Below are positions 1 through 5,940 of a stretch of DNA of 8,754 nt, piece after piece (positions within the stretch are counted from its first letter, which is position 1; the number at the start of each line of letters is the position of its first letter). A model generated the notes under the pieces. The model worked only from the letters and a program-made list of their open reading frames with translations. It had not been told where the DNA came from and ran no database searches. A program made the translations under genes and the position numbers. Origin of the DNA: an uncultured bacterium (lineage in GTDB: Bacteria; Patescibacteriota; Minisyncoccia; Phycocordibacterales; UBA9973); NCBI GenBank assembly GCA_903825265.1, contig CAIJZW010000041.1:1-8754 (forward strand), given 5' to 3'.

Positions 1-2
1 TA

Positions 3-1415
3 ATTTATTCTATAGTATTTTTTAGTTTTTTTCGTATTTCATATGCTGGTTTTGAAATATCTGAAGTTATGTATGATGTTGACGGCACAGACACAGATAG
101 AGAATGGATAGAGGTTCATAATACAGGAGGAGAATCTCTTGATTTGTCTAAGTGGTATCTTTCTTCTGATAATTCTAAACATTCTCTTGTTCCGCAAGGA
201 GATTCTGTGGTTTCTTCTGGTCAGTATGCTGTCATCTGTCAAAATGTTTCTAAGTTTAAAACAGATTGGCCTAATTTTTCAGGTCTTTTATTTGATAGTA
301 GTTGGACAGGTTTTAATAATGAAGGGGAGTCTATCTCTCTTAAAGATCCAGATCTTAATATTATAAGCCCAATTTCTTTTGATTCTAGTATGGGAGGAAA
401 TGGAGATGGGAACTCTCTTCAATTAATTAATGGATCTTGGTACAGTGCTACTCCTACTCCAGGACTTTTAAATCAGAATACAAGTAATTTAAATAACACG
501 GATTCTTCTGATAATAGCTTAACCTCAGAGATGAATAATTCTTTACCTTCTGTTGTTTTTAAGAAGGAAAGTGATAACTCTAAAATCACAACAAAAATTA
601 TTACTAAAAATATTGTTACAGCAGGAATACCTTTCAGTCTTGATCATAGTACAATTGGTACTAAAAAAGAAAAAATAGTTTTAGGAAAATTTGTTTGGAA
701 TTTTGGAGATGGAATGATTAAAGAGAGTACTGTGTCAGATCCTTTTGTTTATGTTTATCAATACCCTGGAGATTATGTCCTCACTCTTTCTTATTTTAGT
801 TCTACTTTTAACAGTAAGCCTGATGCGACAGATAGAATAATAGTGAAAGTTGTTCCCTCTGGGGTTGTTATAAGTGGGGTTGGTAATATGAATGATCCAT
901 ATGTAGAAATTTATAATAATTCAAGTTATGAAATATCTCTTCGAGATTGGATATTAAAGGGGAGTGTTCATTCTTTCATTATTCCTCTAGATATGATTAT
1001 TCTTCCGAATAAGAAATTAAAGTTGTCGCCTATAATTACAGGTTTTGATTTTAAAGATTTAAGTTCTGTCACTATCCTTGATAAAACAGGGAAAGTTTTT
1101 GCAAGTTTTCCAGATAAAATAATACCAGTACAGTCTTTTTCTGATAAGAATTCAAATACTATTATTAATAATGAGAGTTCAAATTTTTCAGGTATTAAGA
1201 AAGATGGAAGTATAAATGAGGTTATAAATCTAAATGATTTTAATAATGAAGAGAAAAATAATAATAATTCGAGTATAAATATTTATCCTTATTTAGGACT
1301 TGCTGGAATTATAGCAATAGGTATTTCGAGTATATATGTAATCCGTCGTAAGAAAAATATTCCCGATTATGTAGATACTGAAATAAGTGCAAAAGATATG
1401 AAGATTATAGAATAG
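3..1415 (+). CDS. Membrane-anchored surface protein with lamin-tail and PKD domains (5' partial)
   Basis: The frame is open from position 3, so the ATG at 69 is internal. The 22 upstream codons read as the end of a signal peptide: a hydrophobic IYSIVFFSFF stretch, then a plausible cleavage site after SYA, then FEISEVMYDVDGTD, the usual first strand of a lamin-tail domain (LTD). Of 470 visible residues (counted from position 3), an LTD spans about 17-135 (REWIEVHNTG, LSKWYL). A PKD-like fold lies at about 200-285 with the hallmark WNFGDG at 232-237 and YPGDYVLTLSY. A second, weaker LTD-like segment follows at about 290-375 (DPYVEIYNNSSYEISLRDWIL). Asn/Ser-rich linkers separate the domains. One transmembrane helix at about 427-447 precedes RRKK and a short cytoplasmic tail. 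The family is typically extracellular and adhesive or structural; partner and ligand are unknown. The stop is TAG, 35 bp before the methyltransferase start. Confidence 0.85.
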   Translation: MYSIVFFSFFRISYAGFEISEVMYDVDGTDTDREWIEVHNTGGESLDLSKWYLSSDNSKHSLVPQGDSVVSSGQYAVICQNVSKFKTDWPNFSGLLFDSSWTGFNNEGESISLKDPDLNIISPISFDSSMGGNGDGNSLQLINGSWYSATPTPGLLNQNTSNLNNTDSSDNSLTSEMNNSLPSVVFKKESDNSKITTKIITKNIVTAGIPFSLDHSTIGTKKEKIVLGKFVWNFGDGMIKESTVSDPFVYVYQYPGDYVLTLSYFSSTFNSKPDATDRIIVKVVPSGVVISGVGNMNDPYVEIYNNSSYEISLRDWILKGSVHSFIIPLDMIILPNKKLKLSPIITGFDFKDLSSVTILDKTGKVFASFPDKIIPVQSFSDKNSNTIINNESSNFSGIKKDGSINEVINLNDFNNEEKNNNNSSINIYPYLGLAGIIAIGISSIYVIRRKKNIPDYVDTEISAKDMKIIE

Positions 1416-1435
1416 CTTTATTAAAATGTAATTTC

Positions 1436-1444
1436 TGATACAAT
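1436..1444 (+). promoter_or_regulatory. Extended -10 promoter of the methyltransferase gene (leaderless)
   Basis: TGATACAAT is an extended -10 (TGn plus TACAAT). Exactly six bases separate it from the ATG at 1451, which places +1 on the A of that ATG. The ATG at 1445 abuts the -10 hexamer and would lie upstream of the transcript start. No good -35 is visible; the T-rich stretch after the preceding stop is weak. Confidence 0.6.
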
Positions 1445-1450
1445 ATGCCA

Positions 1451-2218
1451 ATGAAAAATAATTTACCCAAAGATACATCTTGGAATAGTGTTGCAAGTTG
1501 GTATGATGAATTACTTAAAAATGATGATAGTTACCAAGCTAAAGTTGTTTTGCCAAATTTGATTCGATTTCTTGATTTAAAGAAAGGGGAGCAAGTTTTT
1601 GATCTTGCTTGTGGGCAAGGGTATTTTGCAAATGTTTTCGCTCATATGGGGGCCAATGTAGTAGCCTCTGATTTGTCGAAGAATCTTATAGAGACGGCAA
1701 AGAAAAATAGTAAAGAAAAGATTAATTTTTATATTTCTCCTGCACACAAAGCATCATTTTTAAAAGACGGTACTATAGATACTATTGTAGTAGTTTTGGC
1801 GATTCAGAATATTGAGAATGTTGGAGATGTACTTATAGAATGTAAAAGAGTATTAAAAAAAGAGGGTAGAATTATTTTAGTTATCAATCATCCAGCTTTT
1901 CGTGTGCCACAAGGAAGTGATTGGAATTTTCTAAATGGAGTACAATCTCGTATTGTTAGCCAATATCTTTCTCCTTCTAAAATTTATATAGACATGACAC
2001 CAGGAGAGAAGAATCCAAAAAAGAAAGTAAAAACTATTTCATTTCATCGTTCACTTCAAGATTATGTGAAATTATTTTCTAAAAATGGATTTGTTATTAC
2101 ACGTTTAGAAGAATGGATATCTCATAAACAAAGTGGGTCAGGCCCCAGACAAATAGCTGAAGATAAAGCTCGTAAAGAAATACCAATGTTTATGTGTATA
2201 GAGGTAAAGAAGATTTAA
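1451..2218 (+). CDS. Class I SAM-dependent methyltransferase, substrate unknown
   Basis: A 255-residue Rossmann-fold methyltransferase. SAM-binding motif I is VFDLACGQGYF at about residues 49-59. The acidic end of strand 2 is VVASDLS near 72-78, motif post-II/IV is IDTIVVVLAIQNIEN, and CKRVLKKEGRIILVINHPAF is the usual 'final-loading' strand of ubiquinone/menaquinone-type (COG2226-like) methyltransferases. The N-terminus (DTSWNSVASWYDELL) is typical of this soluble group. The C-terminal segment (SHKQSGSGPRQIAEDKARKEIPMF) looks conserved but does not name a substrate. I chose the ATG at 1451 rather than 1445 because of the promoter spacing. The gene runs convergent to the uracil-DNA glycosylase with only 16 bp between stops and no clear terminator hairpin. 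The acceptor could be a small molecule, lipid or protein; the sequence does not decide. Confidence 0.85.
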   Translation: MKNNLPKDTSWNSVASWYDELLKNDDSYQAKVVLPNLIRFLDLKKGEQVFDLACGQGYFANVFAHMGANVVASDLSKNLIETAKKNSKEKINFYISPAHKASFLKDGTIDTIVVVLAIQNIENVGDVLIECKRVLKKEGRIILVINHPAFRVPQGSDWNFLNGVQSRIVSQYLSPSKIYIDMTPGEKNPKKKVKTISFHRSLQDYVKLFSKNGFVITRLEEWISHKQSGSGPRQIAEDKARKEIPMFMCIEVKKI

Positions 2219-2234
2219 AAAGTTTGCTTAAGAT

Positions 2235-2819
2235 TTATTTGTTAATTTTTATTAATACCTTTGGAATTTTATTAAAATCTTTAATTAGAGTTTCTTTCAT
2301 TTTTCCATTATATAAAGCTACTGCTGGATGATAGAGAATAAAGAATGATTGTTCTTTATTTAACTCAGGAATATTTTTGATTAGAAGTTTCCCATGGAGG
2401 TCAGAGATTTTTCCCGTAGGGAAAAATCTCAGCATTGAATGCCTTCCAAGAAGTATTATCAATTTTGGAGAAATTATTTTTATTTCATTTATTAACCATT
2501 CATTACAGGTATCTTTTTCGGTTTGTTTTGGATCGCGATTATTGGGTGGGCGATACTTCACTATGTTTGTAATATAAATATCCTTACGTTTTATATCTAT
2601 CCCTTCAAGCATTTTATCTAATAATTTTCCTGCTCTCCCAATAAACGGCTTTCCTTCGATATCTTCTTTTTTACCAGGAGCTTCACCAATAAAGACTATT
2701 TTTGTATTAGCATTACCATCACCAAAAACAGCCTGGGTGGTAGTTTTCTTTAATCCACATTTGCAATTTTCTTGCCAGTATTTATTTAGATTATCTAATT
2801 GTTTGCGTTTTGATAACAT
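2235..2819 (-). CDS. Uracil-DNA glycosylase, family 4-like, with altered Fe-S cysteines
   Basis: This 194-residue cytoplasmic enzyme should remove uracil from DNA at the first step of base excision repair. Visible motifs are GEAPG at 45-49 (motif 1, with the water-activating acidic residue region), GKPFIGRAGKLLDKML at 56-71, NIVKYRPPNNRDP at 85-97, and YHPAVAL at 163-169 (motif 3, H164). Family-4 UDGs bind a [4Fe-4S] cluster with four cysteines. Here the N-terminal pair is CKC (C19, C21) instead of the usual CxxC, the cysteine normally in 'KCRPP' is Tyr89, and C105 remains. Cluster binding is therefore doubtful or altered. The start codon overlaps the stop of the upstream HTH-MurA gene (TAATG), no Shine-Dalgarno is seen, and translational coupling is likely. 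A 12-bp perfect inverted repeat lies inside the gene at 2404-2430. Confidence 0.88.
   Translation of the reverse strand: MLSKRKQLDNLNKYWQENCKCGLKKTTTQAVFGDGNANTKIVFIGEAPGKKEDIEGKPFIGRAGKLLDKMLEGIDIKRKDIYITNIVKYRPPNNRDPKQTEKDTCNEWLINEIKIISPKLIILLGRHSMLRFFPTGKISDLHGKLLIKNIPELNKEQSFFILYHPAVALYNGKMKETLIKDFNKIPKVLIKINK
2404..2430. repeat. Perfect 12-bp inverted repeat inside the UDG gene
   Basis: GAGATTTTTCCC and its exact reverse complement are separated by a 3-base loop. The repeat lies in the UDG reading frame, over residues of RFFPTGKISDL. It has no U-run after it, so it is not an obvious terminator. It may be chance in codon choice or a small palindromic insertion. Confidence 0.6.
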
Positions 2820-4327
2820 TATTTCAATATTTTAATATCAGCTCCTATGGAGTTTAATCGTTCAGCTATTTCTTCATATCCACGATTAATCATATATACA
2901 TTACGTAATATAGAAGTACCATTAGCTCCAAGCATGCCTATAAGTATTATCATTGCAGGGCGTAGTGCAGGAGGGCAGACGACTTGAGCTGGTTTGAGAG
3001 TGGTACCTCCCTGAATATAAACTCTATGTGGATCAGCTAGAGTAACATTGGCCCCTAATCTATTTAACTCTGTAAAATATATAGCACGATTTTCATAAAC
3101 CCAGTCATGAATCATTGTTTGACCCTTGGCACGAATCGCGATAGGTACAAAGAAGGGAAGATTATCCATATTAATTCCAGGGTAAGGAGTAGCGTGTATT
3201 TTATCTTCTAATGCCTTAAGTTTAGAAGGAAAAATTTGTAAATCACATAGATTCGTTCTCTCGTTGTATGATTTATATTTTTTCAAAATTTTGTATTTTA
3301 ATCCCATTCTTTTTAATTTCTCTAATTCAAGAGATAAAAAGTCTATAGGACAACGTAAAATTTTGAGTTCAGAATCTGTTGCGATCGCTGCTGATATGAA
3401 CATCATAGATTCTATAGGATCTTCACTATTACAGTATTCTATGTCCATATTTATATCTTTTACTCCATGAACTACTAAAGTTGAAGTACCGATACCTTCT
3501 ATTTTTACTCCTAATTTTTCCAAGAAAAAGCAGATCTCTTGAACCATATAGTTTGCACTAGCAAAGCGAATTGTCGTTACTCCATTTATTTTTGAGACAG
3601 CTGTAAGTATATTCTCACATGCAGTATCTCCAGCTTCATACATTACAATATCTTTAGATTTTAACTTTTTGCTTTCAATTTTGTATTCATTGTTTGTAGT
3701 TTTAATTTTTACTCCAAGGTCTTCGAGTGCATATGTATGAGCTGAAATAGTTCTTTTACCAAGTTTACATCCTGATGCGTGAGGAATAGAGAAAGAAGGA
3801 AGTAAATGTATAAGTGGTCCGATAAGCATTATAACAGAACGAGTCTTGATAGCTGATTCAACGTTTATTTTATCAAGTGTAAATTTAGAAGGAGGATTGA
3901 TGACAACTGAATTGTTATCAATCCATTTTACAGATACCCCAATACTTTCAAGTATCTCTATAACTCGATAGACTTCTTCTATACGAGCAATACCACGAAG
4001 AGTAGTTTTCCCTTTATTAAGAAGGGAAGCACATAGTAGCCCCACTGCACCATTTTTAGAAAAGTTTGTATTTATACTTCCATGAAGTTTTTTACCACCA
4101 TTTATCTGGAAGTCTATAGAATTATTAATAGAGACTATTTGGTGGTTTAGTACTTCACTAATTTTACCAAGTATTTCAGTGCTAAAATTTTGTTCACCTT
4201 TTTCCATCCTTGCGACAGCGCTTTGCGAAGTCTCAAGAGCTTTAGCAAAAGCATCTTGGGTCATACCTCGACGCTCTCGTAATTCTTTAATAAAAAAACC
4301 AATTTTTTGTTGCTCTGTTTGTTTCAT
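2819..4327 (-). CDS. murA: XRE-type HTH domain fused to a MurA-like enolpyruvyl transferase
   Basis: 502 residues, about 80 longer than usual MurA (about 420). Residues 9-61 form an XRE/HTH_3 DNA-binding domain (FIKELRERRGMTQDAFAKAL, recognition helix SQSAVARMEKG). Residues about 70-502 are the two-lobed EPSP/MurA fold that transfers enolpyruvate from PEP to UDP-GlcNAc, the first committed step of peptidoglycan synthesis. By E. coli MurA equivalence, K91/N92 (K22/N23), R163 (R91), C187 (C115), R192 (R120), H197 (H125), D388 (D305), R414 (R331) and R482 (R397) are present. Three family motifs differ: SVGATEN-like is GDTACEN (233-239), PDRIETG is EDPIESM (302-308), and the Asp before LRA (D369) is A454 in PPALRP. 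The PEP chemistry therefore looks intact while nucleotide-sugar contacts are changed. The gene is divergent from murB and coupled to UDG. A regulatory or moonlighting role is inference. The gene symbol is by homology of the catalytic part. Confidence 0.88.
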   Translation of the reverse strand: MKQTEQQKIGFFIKELRERRGMTQDAFAKALETSQSAVARMEKGEQNFSTEILGKISEVLNHQIVSINNSIDFQINGGKKLHGSINTNFSKNGAVGLLCASLLNKGKTTLRGIARIEEVYRVIEILESIGVSVKWIDNNSVVINPPSKFTLDKINVESAIKTRSVIMLIGPLIHLLPSFSIPHASGCKLGKRTISAHTYALEDLGVKIKTTNNEYKIESKKLKSKDIVMYEAGDTACENILTAVSKINGVTTIRFASANYMVQEICFFLEKLGVKIEGIGTSTLVVHGVKDINMDIEYCNSEDPIESMMFISAAIATDSELKILRCPIDFLSLELEKLKRMGLKYKILKKYKSYNERTNLCDLQIFPSKLKALEDKIHATPYPGINMDNLPFFVPIAIRAKGQTMIHDWVYENRAIYFTELNRLGANVTLADPHRVYIQGGTTLKPAQVVCPPALRPAMIILIGMLGANGTSILRNVYMINRGYEEIAERLNSIGADIKILK

Positions 4328-4336
4328 GTTTACTAT

Positions 4337-4345
4337 TTTATATCA
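4337..4345 (-). promoter_or_regulatory. Extended -10 promoter of the HTH-MurA gene
   Basis: On the minus strand the sequence is TGATATAAA (TGn plus TATAAA). Nine bases separate it from the ATG at 4327, so the predicted leader is about three bases or none. An overlapping TAAAAT seven bases from the ATG is an alternative -10. No Shine-Dalgarno fits in this space. Confidence 0.6.
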
Positions 4346-4357
4346 TATATGATATAA
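4338..4357. promoter_or_regulatory. Perfect 20-bp palindrome between the divergent mur promoters (candidate operator)
   Basis: TTATATCATATATGATATAA equals its own reverse complement over all 20 bases; symmetry breaks at the next pair (4337/4358). It overlaps both -10 elements. Dimeric XRE regulators commonly bind such sites, and the gene on one side encodes an XRE domain, so autoregulation is plausible. A simpler reading is that two identical extended -10 elements placed back to back create the symmetry. Confidence 0.55.
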
Positions 4358-4358
4358 T
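4350..4358 (+). promoter_or_regulatory. Extended -10 promoter of murB (leaderless)
   Basis: TGATATAAT is a perfect extended -10. Six bases separate it from the ATG at 4365, so +1 should be the A of the start codon. A weak -35-like TTTACT lies at 4329-4334 with an 18-bp spacer, inside the opposing gene's leader. Confidence 0.7.
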
Positions 4359-4364
4359 TGCAAT

Positions 4365-5438
4365 ATGTTAGATATCAAAGAATACGTGGATATCAAAGAA
4401 TATTCAACTTTAAAAGTGGGAGGTCAATTTCGGTATTTTGTAATTATTTCTTCTATTAATGATCTCAATTATATATATAATATTATTCAGAATGATTTAA
4501 AATATAAAGATATTCCTTTGTTTATATTAGGAGGAGGGTCTAATGTTGTCTTTTCTGATGGGGTCATAAATGTGCTGGCTCTTAAAATTGAAATCAAGGG
4601 TTTTGAAGTGATAAATAAAAAAGATAATTATGTTGATATTAAAGTAGGAGCTGGTGAAGTGTGGGATGAGATTGTTGTAAAAACAGTTGAGATGAATCTA
4701 TCTGGGCTTGAATCTCTTTCTGCAATTCCAGGAATGGTAGGAGCAGGTCCAGTGCAGAATATTGGTGCTTATGGATCTGAAGTGAAAGATTCTATAGTAG
4801 AAGTGGAAGTTTATGATATTGAAAATAATATAATTAAAAATATTTCAAATAAAGATTGTAAATTTGGATATAGGGATAGTATTTTCAAAAGAGAAGCTAA
4901 GGGTAAATATATTATATTAGGTGTTACTTATAGATTATTAGAGGTCCAACCTCAACTGTCTTCGGAGGTTGTATCTCTGATGAGTGTTATTTTATATCCT
5001 GGAGTTTCAAAATATTTTGAAGATAAAAATATCAAAAACCCTACATTAAAACAAATTCGTGAAGCAATTATAGATATTCGTAGTAGTAAATTACCTAATC
5101 CAAAAGAGATTCCAAATGTTGGTTCATTTTTTAAAAATCCTATTTTGACTAAAGACCAATTAAATCTTTGTATTAATCAATCAGGAATGGAAATACCTTT
5201 TTTTAATTTTGAGAATGATTTGATAAAAGTTCCTACTGGTTGGTTAATAGAGAATGCTGGGCTAAAAGGGGAATCCTTTGGAAATGTTTCTGTCTATGAT
5301 AAAAATGCTCTTGTTCTGATAAATACAAACAATGCTACTTGTGAAGATATAATATTTGCTCGTAATAAAATAATAAAAATAGTAAAAGATAAATTTGGAA
5401 TTACTCTTGAGCAAGAACCAGATATAATAAAAATATAG
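4365..5438 (+). CDS. murB: UDP-N-acetylenolpyruvoylglucosamine reductase MurB
   Basis: This FAD-dependent cytoplasmic enzyme reduces UDP-GlcNAc-enolpyruvate with NADPH to UDP-MurNAc, the step after MurA. It has 357 residues and resembles the longer type I (E. coli-like) MurB. The FAD-binding segment is LGGGSNVVFSDG at 55-66, followed by SGLESLSAIPGMVGAGPVQNIGAYG at 113-137. The catalytic set is present: R170 in GYRDSIFK (E. coli R159), S254 in NVGSFFKNP (S229), and a C-terminal Glu in LEQEPDI, probably E351 (E325). The RSSKLPNP segment before the serine also fits type I. The start at 4365 is fixed by the promoter spacing. The first codons contain a tandem 18-bp duplication (4371-4406) that gives DIKEYV-DIKEYS. 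The gene is divergent from HTH-MurA, so consecutive pathway steps share one regulatory region. The stop codon lies in the arm of the downstream terminator. Confidence 0.95.
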   Translation: MLDIKEYVDIKEYSTLKVGGQFRYFVIISSINDLNYIYNIIQNDLKYKDIPLFILGGGSNVVFSDGVINVLALKIEIKGFEVINKKDNYVDIKVGAGEVWDEIVVKTVEMNLSGLESLSAIPGMVGAGPVQNIGAYGSEVKDSIVEVEVYDIENNIIKNISNKDCKFGYRDSIFKREAKGKYIILGVTYRLLEVQPQLSSEVVSLMSVILYPGVSKYFEDKNIKNPTLKQIREAIIDIRSSKLPNPKEIPNVGSFFKNPILTKDQLNLCINQSGMEIPFFNFENDLIKVPTGWLIENAGLKGESFGNVSVYDKNALVLINTNNATCEDIIFARNKIIKIVKDKFGITLEQEPDIIKI

Positions 5439-5466
5439 CAAAGATGATTTAATCATCTTTGCTATA
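5434..5466. terminator. Bidirectional hairpin terminator shared by murB and the 91-aa ORF
   Basis: A perfect inverted repeat: 16-base arms (5434-5449 and 5451-5466) around one central base, in practice a 14-bp stem with a small loop. It contains the murB stop codon on one strand and the small ORF's stop codon on the other. A T-containing tail (TAGATTTTAT) follows on the plus strand. Its convergent position supports termination from both sides. Confidence 0.75.
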
Positions 5467-5737
5467 TAGATTTTATAACAGCCCAAATCATTATTATGGG
5501 CAATACCATTGGAACATAAATGAAAATTATCATACATATTCCAATTGTATACTTTATGGTGGGATGCACCATATTTTTAACTGCCCAGAGATCTATTCTG
5601 TTGCAGTTTTTGTCCATACTTTTCCACCACCATTTTAATTGGATGGAAATATTTTTAACTAATCGTTCAATGAATCTAATTCCAGAACGAAAATAACTAA
5701 TCAGGCTCTTACCTGATGATTTTTTGCTCTCAATCAT
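5462..5737 (-). CDS. Small single-pass membrane protein, function unknown
   Basis: I do not recognise this 91-residue protein. The first about 50 residues are basic and amphipathic (IESKKSSGKS, then YFRSGIRFIERLVKN), with an unusual run of three tryptophans (KWWWKSMDKN). The last third is a hydrophobic segment (YTIGICMIIFIYVPMVLPIIMIWAVI, about residues 63-87) ending three residues before the stop, so a tail-anchored or single-span topology is likely. The ATG at 5737 is preferred; a TTG at 5746 would add three residues. Support for a real gene is unusually good for its size: a near-consensus promoter upstream, no overlap with other genes, and a shared hairpin terminator at its end. It carries no catalytic motif. 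It lies downstream of tRNA-Leu on the same strand. Confidence 0.6.
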   Translation of the reverse strand: MIESKKSSGKSLISYFRSGIRFIERLVKNISIQLKWWWKSMDKNCNRIDLWAVKNMVHPTIKYTIGICMIIFIYVPMVLPIIMIWAVIKSI

Positions 5738-5761
5738 TTTTCCCAAATTTAAGTTTGTTGT

Positions 5762-5790
5762 ATTATATCATGTTTTACTTGATAAGTCAA
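5762..5790 (-). promoter_or_regulatory. Near-consensus sigma-70 promoter of the 91-aa ORF
   Basis: On the minus strand there is TTGACT (5790-5785), a 17-bp spacer, then TATAAT (5767-5762) preceded by TGA as an extended -10. The predicted +1 near 5755 gives a leader of about 18 bases before the ATG at 5737, longer than for the neighbouring genes. A GGGA just before the ATG is at best a weak Shine-Dalgarno. Confidence 0.75.
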
Positions 5791-5812
5791 ACTAAGATAT
5801 AATTATTATTTG

Positions 5813-5894
5813 TGCCGGAGAGAGGACTTGAACCTCCATCCCTTGCGAGACGCGATTTTGAGTCGCGCGCGTATACCAATTCCGCCACTCCGGC
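5813..5894 (-). tRNA. tRNA-Leu (anticodon CAA)
   Basis: The minus strand folds as a class II tRNA. The acceptor pairs GCCGGAG with CTCCGGC, and the discriminator is A. The D-arm is GCGGAATTGGTATACGC, the anticodon stem is CGCGA/TCGCG with loop CTCAAAA (CAA at 34-36), the long variable arm is TCTC-GCAA-GGGA, and the T-loop is TTCAAGT. It resembles E. coli tRNA-Leu(CAA) closely in layout. CCA is not encoded (CAA follows the discriminator). A36-A37-A38 is the MiaA substrate signature. The 5' end of the gene is repeated twice upstream (see the repeat entries). No convincing promoter is visible. Confidence 0.95.
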
Positions 5895-5940
5895 AATAAA
5901 AATACATTAAGTATTTTTAATTTTATTACCGGAGTGGCGG
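5882..5940. repeat. 20-bp inverted repeat linking the tRNA-Leu 5' end to an upstream inverted copy
   Basis: The arms at 5882-5901 and 5921-5940 match as inverted repeats at 19 of 20 positions; the one mismatch becomes a G-U pair in RNA. The left arm is the first 13 bases of the tRNA gene plus flank; the right arm is an antisense copy of CCGGAGTGGCGG. An inner hairpin (AAAAATAC/GTATTTTT, 5898-5918) sits inside. In a minus-strand transcript the upstream copy could pair with the tRNA 5' end. Confidence 0.75.

Noticed and set aside
69..71. ATG 69 as the start of the first gene
   Set aside because: The frame stays open upstream and encodes a signal peptide plus the first residues of the lamin-tail domain.
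1293..1496. Minus-strand 67-aa ORF and the other overlapping frames at 39-242, 139-366, 2377-2577, 3264-3470, 5262-5537, 6648-6881 and 7798-8166
   Set aside because: Each lies over a well-supported gene on the other strand or frame and has no recognisable domain or promoter.
4924..4981. Inverted repeat CAACCTC/GAGGTTG inside murB
   Set aside because: The arms are only 7 bp with a loop of about 11 bases in coding sequence; expected by chance.
5775..5803. Plus-strand promoter TTACTT-17 bp-TATAAT antisense to tRNA-Leu
   Set aside because: The -35 is poor, the region is AT-rich and overlaps the strong minus-strand promoter, and no plus-strand gene follows closely.
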